DNA of 64,000 nucleotides from an uncultured Alphaproteobacteria bacterium (lineage in GTDB: Bacteria; Pseudomonadota; Alphaproteobacteria; HIMB59; GCA-002718135), in NCBI GenBank assembly GCA_902585605.1, contig CACIED010000001.1, positions 124,001 to 188,000 of the forward strand. The letters are read 5' to 3'. The translations under genes were made by a program, and so were the position numbers. This document shows positions 24,544-36,895 of this stretch, piece after piece. The stretch's first letter is position 1. Each line of letters begins with the position of its first letter. Below the pieces are notes generated by a model that was not told where the DNA came from, made no database searches, and worked only from the letters and a program-made list of their open reading frames with translations.

Positions 24544-25460
24544 TTTAGTACCACATGATCAATCAGCAATGCTGAAAATAAACTGAATAAATAAAGAATT
24601 GAAATAGCAAAAAACTTTAACCCTTCAGAATTTGGAATTGATTTTTTTTCTCTAGATTTTTTTAACTTTAAAGAACTATTAAATAATAATAAATTTAATA
24701 TAGTAACTATAGTGAAGTATATTATTCCAATATTGCTATCTAAATATGGAAGATAACTCGATAAAATTAATATTACAGCATAATAAACAATCTGTTTTTT
24801 TGTATCTTCAATACTGCTTACATTTGGTAACATAGGCACATTAGCATTTTTATAATCATTATATCTATAGACGGATAGGGCCCAAAAATGAGGCGGGGTC
24901 CAAAAAAATATAATTACAAATAAACTAATTGGTAAGAAATTTAATTCAGGAACAACTGCTGTCCATCCAATAATTGGAGGAATTGCTCCTGCTGCTCCTC
25001 CAATAACTATATTTAATGAGGTTGTTCGTTTAAGCCAAAATGTATAGATAAATACATAAAAAAGAATTGTAAAAAGAAGTAAACTTGTTGCTAATGAATT
25101 TGAGAACCATTGCATCAAAATTAAAGAAATAGTCCCTGTTAATATTCCTACAACTAAGGCTTCGTTTTTAGAAACTATTCCAAGTGGAATTGGTCTTAGT
25201 TTTGTTCTTTCCATAGTTTTATCTATATCTTCATCGAACCACATATTGATTGCTGCTGAAGAACCAGCTCCTAATGCAATAGCAACTATTACAAGAAAAC
25301 TATTTAGTAATGTTATCTGCCCAGGTGCCAAAAACATTCCAACAAACGCTGTAAAAATAACCAAGGACATAACTCTTGGTTTCATTAGTTCATAATAACC
25401 TTTAAATTTTCTTAAAAGAAAATTATTGCTATAACCAGCTTCTAAGGATTTAGCATCCAC
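24540..25460 (-). CDS. ctaB: Protoheme IX farnesyltransferase (heme O synthase)
   Basis: A 306-residue UbiA-superfamily membrane prenyltransferase that adds a farnesyl group to heme B, the first step to heme A for the adjacent oxidase. The catalytic aspartate-rich motif NMWFDEDIDKTMERTKLRP and the second loop region with YRYNDYKNANVPMLPN are both present, with about nine hydrophobic segments. It follows coxA after 5 bases and overlaps the next small gene by 4 bases. Confidence 0.96.
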   Translation of the reverse strand: MDAKSLEAGYSNNFLLRKFKGYYELMKPRVMSLVIFTAFVGMFLAPGQITLLNSFLVIVAIALGAGSSAAINMWFDEDIDKTMERTKLRPIPLGIVSKNEALVVGILTGTISLILMQWFSNSLATSLLLFTILFYVFIYTFWLKRTTSLNIVIGGAAGAIPPIIGWTAVVPELNFLPISLFVIIFFWTPPHFWALSVYRYNDYKNANVPMLPNVSSIEDTKKQIVYYAVILILSSYLPYLDSNIGIIYFTIVTILNLLLFNSSLKLKKSREKKSIPNSEGLKFFAISILYLFSLFSALLIDHVVLK

Positions 25461-25465
25461 GTAAA

Positions 25466-27875
<2,410 letters not shown>

Positions 27876-27973
27876 CTTAATTAGTTATTGTATACACTAA
27901 TAAATAAATTATTCAGTAAATTAACCAGTGATTTAGAGGCAAAATTCTAGGACAGGTTGTCGCTCATTATGAT

Positions 27974-28705
27974 TTATTCAATAACCGATTGAATAGAAAA
28001 AATTGCAGCTGTAGTTGCAGTGTCTGATCGTAGAATTCTTTTTCCCAAAGAGACCGATATACATGAAGACAAAGAAGAGATGGCTCTTCGTTCTTTTTCA
28101 GAAAAACCACCTTCAGGTCCAACAATGACAGACCATTTTTTGTATTTTTTTGTTTCATTAATTAATGAATTGTAAATAGTTGGTAAATTTTCATTTCCTT
28201 CATCACAAAAAACTAACCCTCTATCAGATGGAAAATTGTTAACTAAATCATCTAATTTAATTGTTTTATCTAAAGCTGGAACTGACAATCTCTCAGATTG
28301 TTCTGATGCTTCAATCATATTTAATTCAAAATTTTTAACATTTATTTTTGCTTGATTTGTATATTCTGTCAAAATCGGAATAAATCTAGAGACGCCAAGC
28401 TCGGTAGCTTTTTGAATGGTAATATTCATTCTATAAGATTTGATTGGAGCAAATATTAGCCATAAATCAGATTCTTGAGGAATTTCTCTCAATTTGTTTT
28501 GTATTTGTAAAACAATATTATCTCTATTTATAGAAATTACTTTAGATAACCATTCACCTGTCAAACCATCGAATAAATTTATGTTATCTTCTTTTTTGGT
28601 TCTAAGTACATTTTTCAAAAAGTGGTGTTGCTTATTTTTTATATAAATTAAAATATTGGCTGATAATTTCTTTGTTACAAATAATCGTGTTTTAGACATT
28701 TTCAT
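27974..28705 (-). CDS. rsmE: 16S rRNA (uracil-1498-N3)-methyltransferase
   Basis: A 243-residue SPOUT-class methyltransferase. The N-terminal PUA-like part is followed by the knot region IVGPEGGFSEKE and the C-terminal SLGKRILRSDTATTAAIFSIQ, both hallmarks of RsmE. It methylates U1498 of 16S rRNA. The earlier KSYRMNITIQKATELGV segment also fits. It is divergent from ubiA (35 bases between) and upstream of the cox operon on the same strand. Confidence 0.95.
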   Translation of the reverse strand: MKMSKTRLFVTKKLSANILIYIKNKQHHFLKNVLRTKKEDNINLFDGLTGEWLSKVISINRDNIVLQIQNKLREIPQESDLWLIFAPIKSYRMNITIQKATELGVSRFIPILTEYTNQAKINVKNFELNMIEASEQSERLSVPALDKTIKLDDLVNNFPSDRGLVFCDEGNENLPTIYNSLINETKKYKKWSVIVGPEGGFSEKERRAISSLSSCISVSLGKRILRSDTATTAAIFSIQSVIE

Positions 28706-28740
28706 TACAATAATTTAGAATTATAACATTATATTCATAT

Positions 28741-29604
28741 ATGTGGGATAACTTAATTGTAAAAAAAATATTTGATTACTTCGACTTAATCAGACTTAAC
28801 AAACCTATTGGCTTCCTTCTATTAATGTGGCCTTGCTGGTTTGGTTTAGCGTTACTAAAGACAGAAACTTCAAAACTATTATTTTGGTATTTACTTTTTT
28901 TAATTGGTTCTTTTTTAATGAGAAGTGCGGGATGTATAATTAATGACATTATTGATATTGATTTTGATCAAAAAGTTACACGTACCAAATTTAGACCTTT
29001 AGCATCAAAAAAGATTTCTATTACTGAAGCAATATTATTATTAATAATATTATTGGTAATTAGTTTTTTTATTCTTCTCGAGTTTAATTTTAAATCAATT
29101 GTATTGGGTTTGTTAAGTGTGCCATTTGTTATTTTATATCCTTTTATGAAAAGAATAACTTTCTTCCCACAATTATTCCTTGGAATTATTTTTAGTTGGG
29201 GTGTGCTAATAGTTTCAATGCAATTTAATACAAGAATTACATTTGATTTTCTTCTATTGTATTTTGTATGTATATTTTGGACATTAGCATATGATACTAT
29301 TTATGCTTACCAAGATAAGGAAGATGATATTTTAAATAAGATCAAATCTACAGCAGTTTATTTTGATAAAAATGGCAAAAGATTTGTTCAAACATGCTAT
29401 GTTATTATCTTAATTATATTGTCTTATTTTGTATGGAATTCCTCAAATTTTTTACTAAGTTTAATTATTATAGCAACTATCGCAATTTGTACGTATATAG
29501 CAATTCAGAAATGGGATATAACATCACCGTTAAGTTCAAATTATTATTTCAGACAAAATAATATATTTGCAATTATGTTGTTTATACTTTTACAAACTTT
29601 TTAA
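28741..29604 (+). CDS. ubiA: 4-hydroxybenzoate polyprenyltransferase
   Basis: A 287-residue membrane prenyltransferase that joins the polyprenyl tail to 4-hydroxybenzoate in ubiquinone synthesis. The first aspartate motif is NDIIDIDFDQKVTRTKFRPL and the second is YAYQDKEDD, both typical of UbiA. About eight hydrophobic segments are visible. Ubiquinone supports the oxidase-based respiration encoded next door. Its TAA shares a base with the msbA ATG. Confidence 0.94.
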   Translation: MWDNLIVKKIFDYFDLIRLNKPIGFLLLMWPCWFGLALLKTETSKLLFWYLLFLIGSFLMRSAGCIINDIIDIDFDQKVTRTKFRPLASKKISITEAILLLIILLVISFFILLEFNFKSIVLGLLSVPFVILYPFMKRITFFPQLFLGIIFSWGVLIVSMQFNTRITFDFLLLYFVCIFWTLAYDTIYAYQDKEDDILNKIKSTAVYFDKNGKRFVQTCYVIILIILSYFVWNSSNFLLSLIIIATIAICTYIAIQKWDITSPLSSNYYFRQNNIFAIMLFILLQTF

Positions 29605-31352
29605 TGTCTTCAGATAAAAAACAGTCAGTTACTTCAAGAATAGTTTTTGATTATTTAATGATTCATAAACTCAAAATAATATTAGCTTTATTTATGATGG
29701 TTATCTCAGCAGCAGCAACAGGTTTGCATGCTTGGTTAGTAAGACCTGCGCTTGATGAAGTCTTGATCAAAGGTAATAAAGAAATGTTATTTTTAATTCC
29801 AATTGCAATTATTATAGTAACCCTCTGTAAAGGATTGGCAACATACACTCACTCTTATCAAATGAGTAAAGTTGCACATTCTATTATTGCAAAACTTCAA
29901 ACTCAGATGTTTGAAAAACTCATGTATTTGAATATGAAATTTTATAATGATTCTAAGTCAGGTAATTTAATTTCAAGACTCATCAATGATACTTACTACT
30001 TAAGACTTGCAATAGTTAAATCTGTAACGGGAATTATAAAAGATGTTTTAGTTATTATTTTTTTACTAGGTAATATGTTTTACCAAAGCTGGACCCTAAC
30101 TCTTTTTGCTTTTTTTGCATTCCCTTTAGCAATCTGGCCCATAAGAAAAATTGGAAAGAGTATAAGAAAAATTACTTACACTATTCAAAACGAAATTGCA
30201 GTTTTTTCTAATGTATTAGCTGAGAGTATTAAAGGTATTAGACAAGTAAAAGCATATTCAAGAGAAAAGTATGAAAAACAAAGAGCATTTGAAACAATTA
30301 GTTTCATTCAAAAATATTTTACAAAATCTGCATTTATTAGCAATCGCTTAAGTCCCTTAATGGAATTTATTGGAAGTTTAGCCGTAGCACTTTCAATTTA
30401 TGCCGGGGGAGTTTTTGTCTTAAATGAAAGTATGACAACAGGTCAATTTATGAGTTTTTTAGTAAGTCTTCTTCTGGCTTATCAACCAGTTAAGGCACTG
30501 GGAAATTTAAATATAAGTGTACAAGAAGGACTAGCAGGAGCTGAGAGAATATTTAAACTTTTAGATACAAGTGAAAAAAATATGGAAAATATTTCTACAG
30601 AAAAAACCATAGACTTAGATGGAGACATTATTTTTAAAGATGTTTCATTTGCGTATAATGATAATACAGTGCTTGATAAAATAAGTTTAAGAATTCCAAA
30701 AGGAAAAAAAGTTGCTTTAGTTGGCTTATCTGGTTCTGGTAAATCTACGATAGCAAATATAATTTTGCGATTATATGATAATTATTCAGGCTCTATATCA
30801 ATTAATTCTAAAGATATAAAAGAACTCGATCTGACAGATGTAAGAAATAGTGTTTCAATAGTAACACAAGAAACAATTTTATTTAACGAGAGTATATTTA
30901 ATAATATTAAATATGGAAACCTTGAAGCGAGCGATGAAGAGATTAGATTAGTCGCTAAAAATGCTGGAGTGAATAGTTTTTCAGAAGAATTAGATCAAAA
31001 ACTACACACTGTTATTGGAGAAAACGGTATAAAATTATCAGGAGGACAACGACAAAGAATAGCTATTGCCAGAGCCCTAATAAAAGATGCACCACTTTTA
31101 ATTATGGATGAAGCTACATCTTCTCTTGATAATATTACTGAAAATAAGATTCATGAAACAATTAATAATCTTATGAATAATAAAACCAAATTAATAATTG
31201 CACATAGATTAAGCACAATAGAAGACGCAGACATTATCTACGTATTAGATAAAGGAAAAATTGAAAGTCAGGGATCGCATGAAGATTTAATTTTAAAATC
31301 AACTATTTATAAAAAATTACAACTACGAGAACAGTTGGAAAATGAGTTTTAA
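29604..31352 (+). CDS. msbA: Lipid A export ABC transporter MsbA-like permease/ATPase
   Basis: A 582-residue half-transporter with an N-terminal six-helix domain (to about 320) and a C-terminal ATPase. Walker A is GLSGSGKST, the signature LSGGQRQR and Walker B LLIMDEATSSLD. It flips lipid A-core across the inner membrane. The downstream genes (acyltransferase, waaA, lpxK, lpxL) support that role over a drug exporter. It overlaps ubiA by 1 base and the next gene by 11 bases, in one tightly packed operon. Confidence 0.92.
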   Translation: MSSDKKQSVTSRIVFDYLMIHKLKIILALFMMVISAAATGLHAWLVRPALDEVLIKGNKEMLFLIPIAIIIVTLCKGLATYTHSYQMSKVAHSIIAKLQTQMFEKLMYLNMKFYNDSKSGNLISRLINDTYYLRLAIVKSVTGIIKDVLVIIFLLGNMFYQSWTLTLFAFFAFPLAIWPIRKIGKSIRKITYTIQNEIAVFSNVLAESIKGIRQVKAYSREKYEKQRAFETISFIQKYFTKSAFISNRLSPLMEFIGSLAVALSIYAGGVFVLNESMTTGQFMSFLVSLLLAYQPVKALGNLNISVQEGLAGAERIFKLLDTSEKNMENISTEKTIDLDGDIIFKDVSFAYNDNTVLDKISLRIPKGKKVALVGLSGSGKSTIANIILRLYDNYSGSISINSKDIKELDLTDVRNSVSIVTQETILFNESIFNNIKYGNLEASDEEIRLVAKNAGVNSFSEELDQKLHTVIGENGIKLSGGQRQRIAIARALIKDAPLLIMDEATSSLDNITENKIHETINNLMNNKTKLIIAHRLSTIEDADIIYVLDKGKIESQGSHEDLILKSTIYKKLQLREQLENEF

Positions 31353-32013
31353 AAAAAAAATTTTTAAATTTTCTGTATCTCAAAAAATTTTTGCATTTAT
31401 AGGTTACTTATATATCTTATTTGTATGTTACACTTCTAAAATACAGATTATAAACTCTGCATTACCAGAAAAATTGTGGAGAGAAAATAAGCCTTTTATT
31501 TTAGCATTTTGGCATGGTCAGTTAATGATGATAGGCCATGTATGGAAAAGTAAAGCTGTGTTAAATATGTTAGCATCTAGTCATAGTGATGGTCGTTTTG
31601 GCGCATATATTGCAGGTCATTTTAATTTAAAAAATGTTTCTATAATGTCAAAAAATAAATCACCTTCATTAAGAAAGGTATTTAAAATTTTAAAAGATAA
31701 AAATTATATCGGTATTACTCCTGATGGACCAAGAGGCCCAAATAAGAAAGTCTCAGAAGGAATTATAAAAATTGCAATTCATTCTCAAGTTCCAATTATA
31801 CCACTTGGTTTTGCTTCAAATAAAAATCTTAAACTTAAATCTTGGGATTCATTTTTAATAACATATCCTTTTTCAAAATGTAGATTTGTTTGGGGTGAAC
31901 CAATTACTATTCCTTCTTCTACTAAAGAACATGATTTAAACAAATATAGGAATTTCTTGGAAGAAAAAATTAATGATTGCATGGAATCAGCAGAAAAAAA
32001 TCTAAATGCTTAG
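31342..32013 (+). CDS. Lysophospholipid-acyltransferase-superfamily protein (DUF374)
   Basis: A 223-residue protein with one N-terminal hydrophobic segment and the DUF374 motifs FWHGQ, SSHSDGRFGAYIAGHFN and ITPDGPRGP. The last is the family version of an acyltransferase substrate loop. The family lies regularly beside waaA and lpxK in alphaproteobacteria and is presumed to acylate or modify a lipid A precursor, but the reaction is not established to my knowledge. It overlaps msbA by 11 bases and waaA by 8. Confidence 0.88.
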   Translation: MSFKKKIFKFSVSQKIFAFIGYLYILFVCYTSKIQIINSALPEKLWRENKPFILAFWHGQLMMIGHVWKSKAVLNMLASSHSDGRFGAYIAGHFNLKNVSIMSKNKSPSLRKVFKILKDKNYIGITPDGPRGPNKKVSEGIIKIAIHSQVPIIPLGFASNKNLKLKSWDSFLITYPFSKCRFVWGEPITIPSSTKEHDLNKYRNFLEEKINDCMESAEKNLNA

Positions 32014-33226
32014 AATATATCAAATACTAAGTACTCTTCTCATACCAGTAATTATTTTTAATATATTTATTCGCATCTACAGAAAAAAAGAGGACGGACT
32101 AAGATTTATTGAAAGGTTTGGAAAACCAACGGTAAAAAAAAATAGTAAGAAAAAAATTTTATGGATACACGCAGCAAGTATTGGCGAGTTTAAATCTTCA
32201 GATTTAATTATAGAACGATATCATAAAGTATTTGATATCTTAGTGACTACAACAACAAAATCTTCTGGGGAATATATTAATGAGTTTTATAAAAATAAAA
32301 TTATCCATCAATATATCCCATTTGATGTGTCTCAATGGTGTTCAAGATTTTTAAAATTTTGGAAACCAAATCTGATTCTATGGATAGAGTCAGATATTTG
32401 GCCAAATATGCTTAATAAAATTCAAGTTAAAAATATCAATTGTTTATATTTAAATGCAAGGATATCTCCAACTTCTTTTAAAAAATGGAAAATTACAAAA
32501 AATTTCTACAGAAATTCATTAAAGAGTTTTAATAAAATTTTTGCACAAAGCAAAGATGACAAAAAAAGAATTCAAGAATTAACAAACTTACAAATTGACT
32601 ATATTGGAAATTTAAAATTAGCTAAGAATAATAACAATTCTTCAATAAATAAAAATCAAACAAATACAATCTTAATTGCAAGTACTCACTCTAATGAAGA
32701 AAAAGAGATAATTAAATGTATTAAAAAAACAATTCGTGAATTTAATTTAAAAATTTATCTTGCACCGAGACACCTAGAAAGAATTGCTACAATTAAACAA
32801 GAATTAAATAAAGAAGGATTTAATATTTCTTTAGAGTCTAAAAAAGAATTTGAAGAAAATAATATTGTAATGATTGATAGTTTTGGAAAATTAGATCAAT
32901 ATTTTAAAATTAGTGATTTAGTTATTTTAGGCGGTTCTTTTTTAAAAAATATTGGCGGACATAATCCTATAGAGCCTGCAAGTTATGCATGTGCCATTAT
33001 TAGTGGTAAACATGTTGATAATTGGTCTAATATTTATGAAGATATGGTAAAAGCAAATTCATGTATAATGGTAAATAAGTTTGAAGATATTGATATAAAG
33101 ATGAAAGAATTACTAAATAATAATTTGGAAATTAAAAAAATCCAAGCAAGTGCGCTTAAATTTTCAAATAGATCCTTTTTTGAAAAAGAAAAGCTTTTCA
33201 AAGACATTGAAAAGTACATTAATTAA
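32006..33226 (+). CDS. waaA: 3-deoxy-D-manno-octulosonic-acid (Kdo) transferase
   Basis: A 406-residue membrane-associated GT-B glycosyltransferase that adds Kdo to lipid IVA. Recognisable parts are WIHAASIGEFKSSD near residue 48, WIESDIWPNML, LNARISPTSF, and the C-terminal GGSFLKNIGGHNPIEPA nucleotide-sugar loop. Length is normal. It overlaps the preceding acyltransferase-like gene by 8 bases; lpxK begins 1 base after its stop. It shows that the cell makes Kdo-type lipopolysaccharide. Confidence 0.95.
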   Translation: MLRIYQILSTLLIPVIIFNIFIRIYRKKEDGLRFIERFGKPTVKKNSKKKILWIHAASIGEFKSSDLIIERYHKVFDILVTTTTKSSGEYINEFYKNKIIHQYIPFDVSQWCSRFLKFWKPNLILWIESDIWPNMLNKIQVKNINCLYLNARISPTSFKKWKITKNFYRNSLKSFNKIFAQSKDDKKRIQELTNLQIDYIGNLKLAKNNNNSSINKNQTNTILIASTHSNEEKEIIKCIKKTIREFNLKIYLAPRHLERIATIKQELNKEGFNISLESKKEFEENNIVMIDSFGKLDQYFKISDLVILGGSFLKNIGGHNPIEPASYACAIISGKHVDNWSNIYEDMVKANSCIMVNKFEDIDIKMKELLNNNLEIKKIQASALKFSNRSFFEKEKLFKDIEKYIN

Positions 33227-33227
33227 A

Positions 33228-34226
33228 ATGCTTAAAGCTCCTAAATTTTGGTATAAAAAAAACGATACATATTTATCGAACTCTTTATACCCACTTTCAT
33301 TACTGTTTAGATTTGGAACAAAAATAAGAAATTTTATTAGCAGAAAATCACCCTCTAGCATTCCAGTAATTTGTATTGGAAATATAGTGGTTGGAGGAGC
33401 TGGTAAAACACCAGTTGCTCTAAAAATTGGAGATTTATTAAAACTTAATGGATATAATCCTCATTTTGTTTCAAGAGGATATGGAGGCGTTGAAAAATCT
33501 AATATTCTTGTTAAAGAATGGCACTCAGCAAAAAGTGTTGGAGATGAATCCTTGTTGCTAGCTGAAGTTGCGCCAACTTGGATTGGTCAAGATAGAAACA
33601 AATCCTTTATTTTAGCTAAAGAAAAAGGTGCCGATTGTATTATTATGGATGATGGTTTTCAAAATTCAGCTCTTCAAAAAGATTTTTCAATTATAGTAAT
33701 TAATGGTGAACAAGGCTTTGGAAATAAAAGAGTAATCCCATCTGGCCCTCTTAGAGAGAGTATATCAAGTGGTATTTCCAGAGCAAATCTTGTAATCGTA
33801 ATTGGAGAAATATCTGAAGATGTAAAAGATAAAATTCCCAGCACTGTCCCTATTATTCATGCTAAATTTCAAATAAGCACAGATAATAAAATATACAAAA
33901 ATCAAAAAGTAACAGCTTTTGCAGGTATTGCTTATCCAGAGAAATTTTATAATTCTCTTGCTGAACAAGGTGCTATTGTAGAAAAAAAAATCAGCTACCC
34001 TGATCATCATATTTTTGATGAAAATGATATGTTAAATTTAGCAGAAAATGCAAATCTTACAAAATCAGTACTAGTTACTACAAAAAAAGATTTTGTTAGA
34101 ATCCCTAAATCTTATCGATCTTTAGTAAGCACTTTGAATGGGGAAATTAAATTTGAAGATGAAAATCTACTTAAAGAAATATTAGGTAACATTTTAGAGA
34201 ATAAGATAAATGATTTAGCAATATGA
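33228..34226 (+). CDS. lpxK: Tetraacyldisaccharide 4'-kinase
   Basis: A kinase of about 332 residues that phosphorylates the lipid A disaccharide at the 4' position. The P-loop is GGAGKTP in CIGNIVVGGAGKTPVAL, followed by VSRGYGG, VGDE and IIMDDGFQN. I start it at ATG 33228 because LpxK proteins begin with a segment like LKAPKFWY. The open frame extends upstream into waaA, but that part overlaps waaA in another frame and adds nothing family-like. Its stop overlaps the lpxL ATG (ATGA). Confidence 0.95.
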   Translation: MLKAPKFWYKKNDTYLSNSLYPLSLLFRFGTKIRNFISRKSPSSIPVICIGNIVVGGAGKTPVALKIGDLLKLNGYNPHFVSRGYGGVEKSNILVKEWHSAKSVGDESLLLAEVAPTWIGQDRNKSFILAKEKGADCIIMDDGFQNSALQKDFSIIVINGEQGFGNKRVIPSGPLRESISSGISRANLVIVIGEISEDVKDKIPSTVPIIHAKFQISTDNKIYKNQKVTAFAGIAYPEKFYNSLAEQGAIVEKKISYPDHHIFDENDMLNLAENANLTKSVLVTTKKDFVRIPKSYRSLVSTLNGEIKFEDENLLKEILGNILENKINDLAI

Positions 34227-35086
34227 AAAATATAATTTATTTTTTTGAATATATTATAGTTTTTTTAATATTTTTCTTATTTAAACTTTTGCCACTAAAT
34301 ATATCGGCTAAATTTGCTGCTTTTTTGTTTAGCACTTTTGGTAAATTATCGGGTGCAAACAAAACTGCGATTAAAAATTGCAAATATGTATTTCCCAATA
34401 TGAAAGAGAAGGAAGTTAAAAGTATAGTTAAAAAAAGTTGGGATAATCTTGGAAGAACAATTTCTGAACTTCCTAGATTAAACTATTTATTTGATAAAAA
34501 AAAAATAAATTACAATAAAATTGAAAATATTGAAGATTTAATCAAAAACAATTCTCAAGGCATATTTATATGTATTCATCAGTCTAATTGGGAGGTTGTA
34601 GTACCTAGTCTTGACAGAATTGGTATAAATCTAGGTGCAGTATATAGACATATTAACAATCATTTTTTAGATAAACTATTATTAAAAATTAGAACAAATT
34701 CGCTCGTATCATCTAAGAGTTTTTATACTCCAAAAGGTAAAAAAAGTGCTAAAGATATTACTGAAGCTATAAGAAATTCTTTGTCAATGTTGGTTGTAAT
34801 TGATCAAAAAGATTCTTCTGGTGAAGAAGTTTTATTTTTTAAAAGAAAAGTTAAAACACAAACAGGTTTTTTAAAACTAGCCAGAAAATATAAATTACCA
34901 ATCATCCCAATTAAAAATAAGAGAATTAATAATGGAAAAATTGAGCTAACCTTTCTTGAGCCTTTTTATCACAATAATGTAAATATCAGTGATAACCAAA
35001 TGATGGAAACGATACATTGCAAAATAGAAGAGTGGATTAAATCAGAACCATCTCAATGGTTCTGGCAACACAAGAGATTTAGTTAA
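34223..35086 (+). CDS. lpxL: Lipid A late acyltransferase, LpxL/HtrB family
   Basis: A 287-residue inner-membrane acyltransferase that adds a secondary acyl chain to lipid A. One N-terminal helix is followed by the catalytic HX4E motif HQSNWE near residue 113 and by DQKDSSGEEVLFFKR, which matches the family's second block. It ends the lipid A operon and converges with xseA, overlapping it by 8 bases. Assignment to LpxL rather than LpxM or a related acyltransferase is by context only. Confidence 0.9.
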   Translation: MKNIIYFFEYIIVFLIFFLFKLLPLNISAKFAAFLFSTFGKLSGANKTAIKNCKYVFPNMKEKEVKSIVKKSWDNLGRTISELPRLNYLFDKKKINYNKIENIEDLIKNNSQGIFICIHQSNWEVVVPSLDRIGINLGAVYRHINNHFLDKLLLKIRTNSLVSSKSFYTPKGKKSAKDITEAIRNSLSMLVVIDQKDSSGEEVLFFKRKVKTQTGFLKLARKYKLPIIPIKNKRINNGKIELTFLEPFYHNNVNISDNQMMETIHCKIEEWIKSEPSQWFWQHKRFS

Positions 35087-36410
35087 TTTTTTTTACTTTT
35101 ATATCAATCGTACCATCAATAAGCTTAACAGATAACTGATCATTAGTTGTAATTTTTTTTGAAGTCTTAACAATTGTCTTTTTATTCATCAAAATAGAGT
35201 ATCCCTTTTTAAGATTTGAAGAGATAGAATTTGAATTAAGAAGTCTTATATTTGCTTTGTATTTTGCAAGATTATCTTTGTAGTTATTAGCAATATTTAA
35301 ATGTAGATTTTTTGAAAAATTATTTATCTTTGTTTGTGTTAGCTTTACTAAAGAATCTGGAGAAATTACAGATTTACCTAAATTTATGAGACTCAATTTA
35401 GAAATGCTAAATTTGTTATCAATTGATAATGTTAAATTTTTAAAATCATCTAAAAGCTTTTCCTTGTAATTATTTACTATTAAGCTAGGTGATTTAAGAA
35501 ACTTATTTAAATATTCGTAATTTTCCTTTTTGGACTGAATTTGAGAATTAACTTTTGTGTTTAATCTTAGTTGTAAATTTTTAATTTTTTCTATTAATTC
35601 AAATCTAACTGGGGTAGCTTTTTCAGCTGCAGCAGTTGGTGTAGACGCTCTTAAATCTGATACTAAATCAATAATAGTTGTATCTGTTTCATGACCTATT
35701 GCTGAAATTATTGGTATTTTTGATTCAAAAACACTTGTTGCAAGATTTTCATCATTAAATGCCATTAAATCTTCTGTACTTCCTCCACCTCTAGCAACAA
35801 TAAGAATGTCTGGTTTGCCTAATTTAAGTTTATTGAAACCTTCGATAGCATTTATAATGCTATCTGCAGCGTCAACACCTTGTACAGAAACAGGCCATAT
35901 ATCTAAAGGCATTGGAAAACGATCATTCACTCTATTAATTATATCGTGTACTACAGAACCAGTGGGAGATGTAATTATACCTAATCTCTCAGGTAAAAAA
36001 GGTAATGGAATTTTTTTATCTTCATCAAAATAGCCTTTTTTTTGAAGTCTTTTTTTTCTTTCTTCAATGAGTTTTAAAAGTGCTCCCTCTCCTGCAATTT
36101 CAATTTTATCAATATCTATCTGGTAGGTAGTTTTATAGCGAGACCAAGTCGTGATTCTCCCTGTTGCAATTATTTCTAGCCCTATTTCTGGATTTATATC
36201 TAAATATTTTTTTTTCTGATCCCAAATAACTCCACTTAAAATTGAATCTTCGTCTTTAAGCGTTAGATAAATTTGCCCTCTTGTTGCGGTTTTTACCTCA
36301 GAAATTTCTCCCTTAATTCTTACATAATTAAAATTGGACTCAATTACTTCTTTAAATGCATTATTAAATTCTGAAACTTCAAATTCTGGTATATTAATTT
36401 TATCTACCAT
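35079..36410 (-). CDS. xseA: Exodeoxyribonuclease VII large subunit
   Basis: A 443-residue nuclease subunit. The N-terminal OB-fold (residues about 8-105, with VRIKGEISEVK) is followed by the catalytic core motifs RLGIITSPTGSVVHDI, ILIVARGGGSTEDL and the AIGHETDTTIID segment, then a long coiled-coil region. It degrades single-stranded DNA with XseB, whose gene is not in this window. It overlaps the tadA-like gene by 11 bases upstream. Confidence 0.95.
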   Translation of the reverse strand: MVDKINIPEFEVSEFNNAFKEVIESNFNYVRIKGEISEVKTATRGQIYLTLKDEDSILSGVIWDQKKKYLDINPEIGLEIIATGRITTWSRYKTTYQIDIDKIEIAGEGALLKLIEERKKRLQKKGYFDEDKKIPLPFLPERLGIITSPTGSVVHDIINRVNDRFPMPLDIWPVSVQGVDAADSIINAIEGFNKLKLGKPDILIVARGGGSTEDLMAFNDENLATSVFESKIPIISAIGHETDTTIIDLVSDLRASTPTAAAEKATPVRFELIEKIKNLQLRLNTKVNSQIQSKKENYEYLNKFLKSPSLIVNNYKEKLLDDFKNLTLSIDNKFSISKLSLINLGKSVISPDSLVKLTQTKINNFSKNLHLNIANNYKDNLAKYKANIRLLNSNSISSNLKKGYSILMNKKTIVKTSKKITTNDQLSVKLIDGTIDIKVKKIN

Positions 36411-36855
36411 GCTTATTTTTAAAAAATTTTTTTAATAAATTACTACAATCTTTTTCCATAATGCCACCATAAATAGTTGGCATAAATATATTTTCTCTTT
36501 GAAAAGCAATTCGGAGTTTTTCAATTCCTCCATTTTTTTCATCATACGCCCCAAAATATAGATCTTTAATATGTACTTCACTTATTGCGCTAGCGCACAT
36601 TGTGCATGGCTCCAAGGTAACAAATAATGTCATATTTTCTAAATATTTAAGTTTTAGTCTTTCGCAAGTTTCTTGAATAAGATTTAATTCACAATGTTTG
36701 ATAGCATTTTTATTTTTATTTACTGTGTTGTAGCTTCTGGCTACAATCTTGTTCGTTGTATTATCAACAAGTATTCCTCCAATTGGAACCTCATTTAAAT
36801 TATAAGCTTTGTCTGCTTCAATAATTGCTTCTTTCATAAAAAAATCAACGTTCAT
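36400..36855 (-). CDS. tadA: tRNA-specific adenosine deaminase-like protein (TadA/CDA superfamily)
   Basis: A CDA-superfamily deaminase of about 151 residues, probably converting A34 to inosine in tRNA-Arg. Zinc ligands are His in HCELNLIQ and the cysteines of PCTMCASAI. The usual HAE reads HCE here; the proton-shuttling Glu is kept. I prefer ATG 36855 over the one at 36867; neither has a clear ribosome site. TadA also fits because EVPIGGI at the N-terminus is typical. A different small-molecule deaminase cannot be excluded. It is divergent from the C26 amidohydrolase gene. Confidence 0.85.
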   Translation of the reverse strand: MNVDFFMKEAIIEADKAYNLNEVPIGGILVDNTTNKIVARSYNTVNKNKNAIKHCELNLIQETCERLKLKYLENMTLFVTLEPCTMCASAISEVHIKDLYFGAYDEKNGGIEKLRIAFQRENIFMPTIYGGIMEKDCSNLLKKFFKNKHGR

Positions 36856-36895
36856 TCTGGAACACACTTATGTTGTACATTATAGTTGAATTATA

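Noticed and set aside
27876-27973. Possible tRNA or small RNA between rsmE and coxB
   Set aside because: No cloverleaf, T-loop sequence or stable hairpin was found; it is an AT-rich gap that probably holds a promoter.
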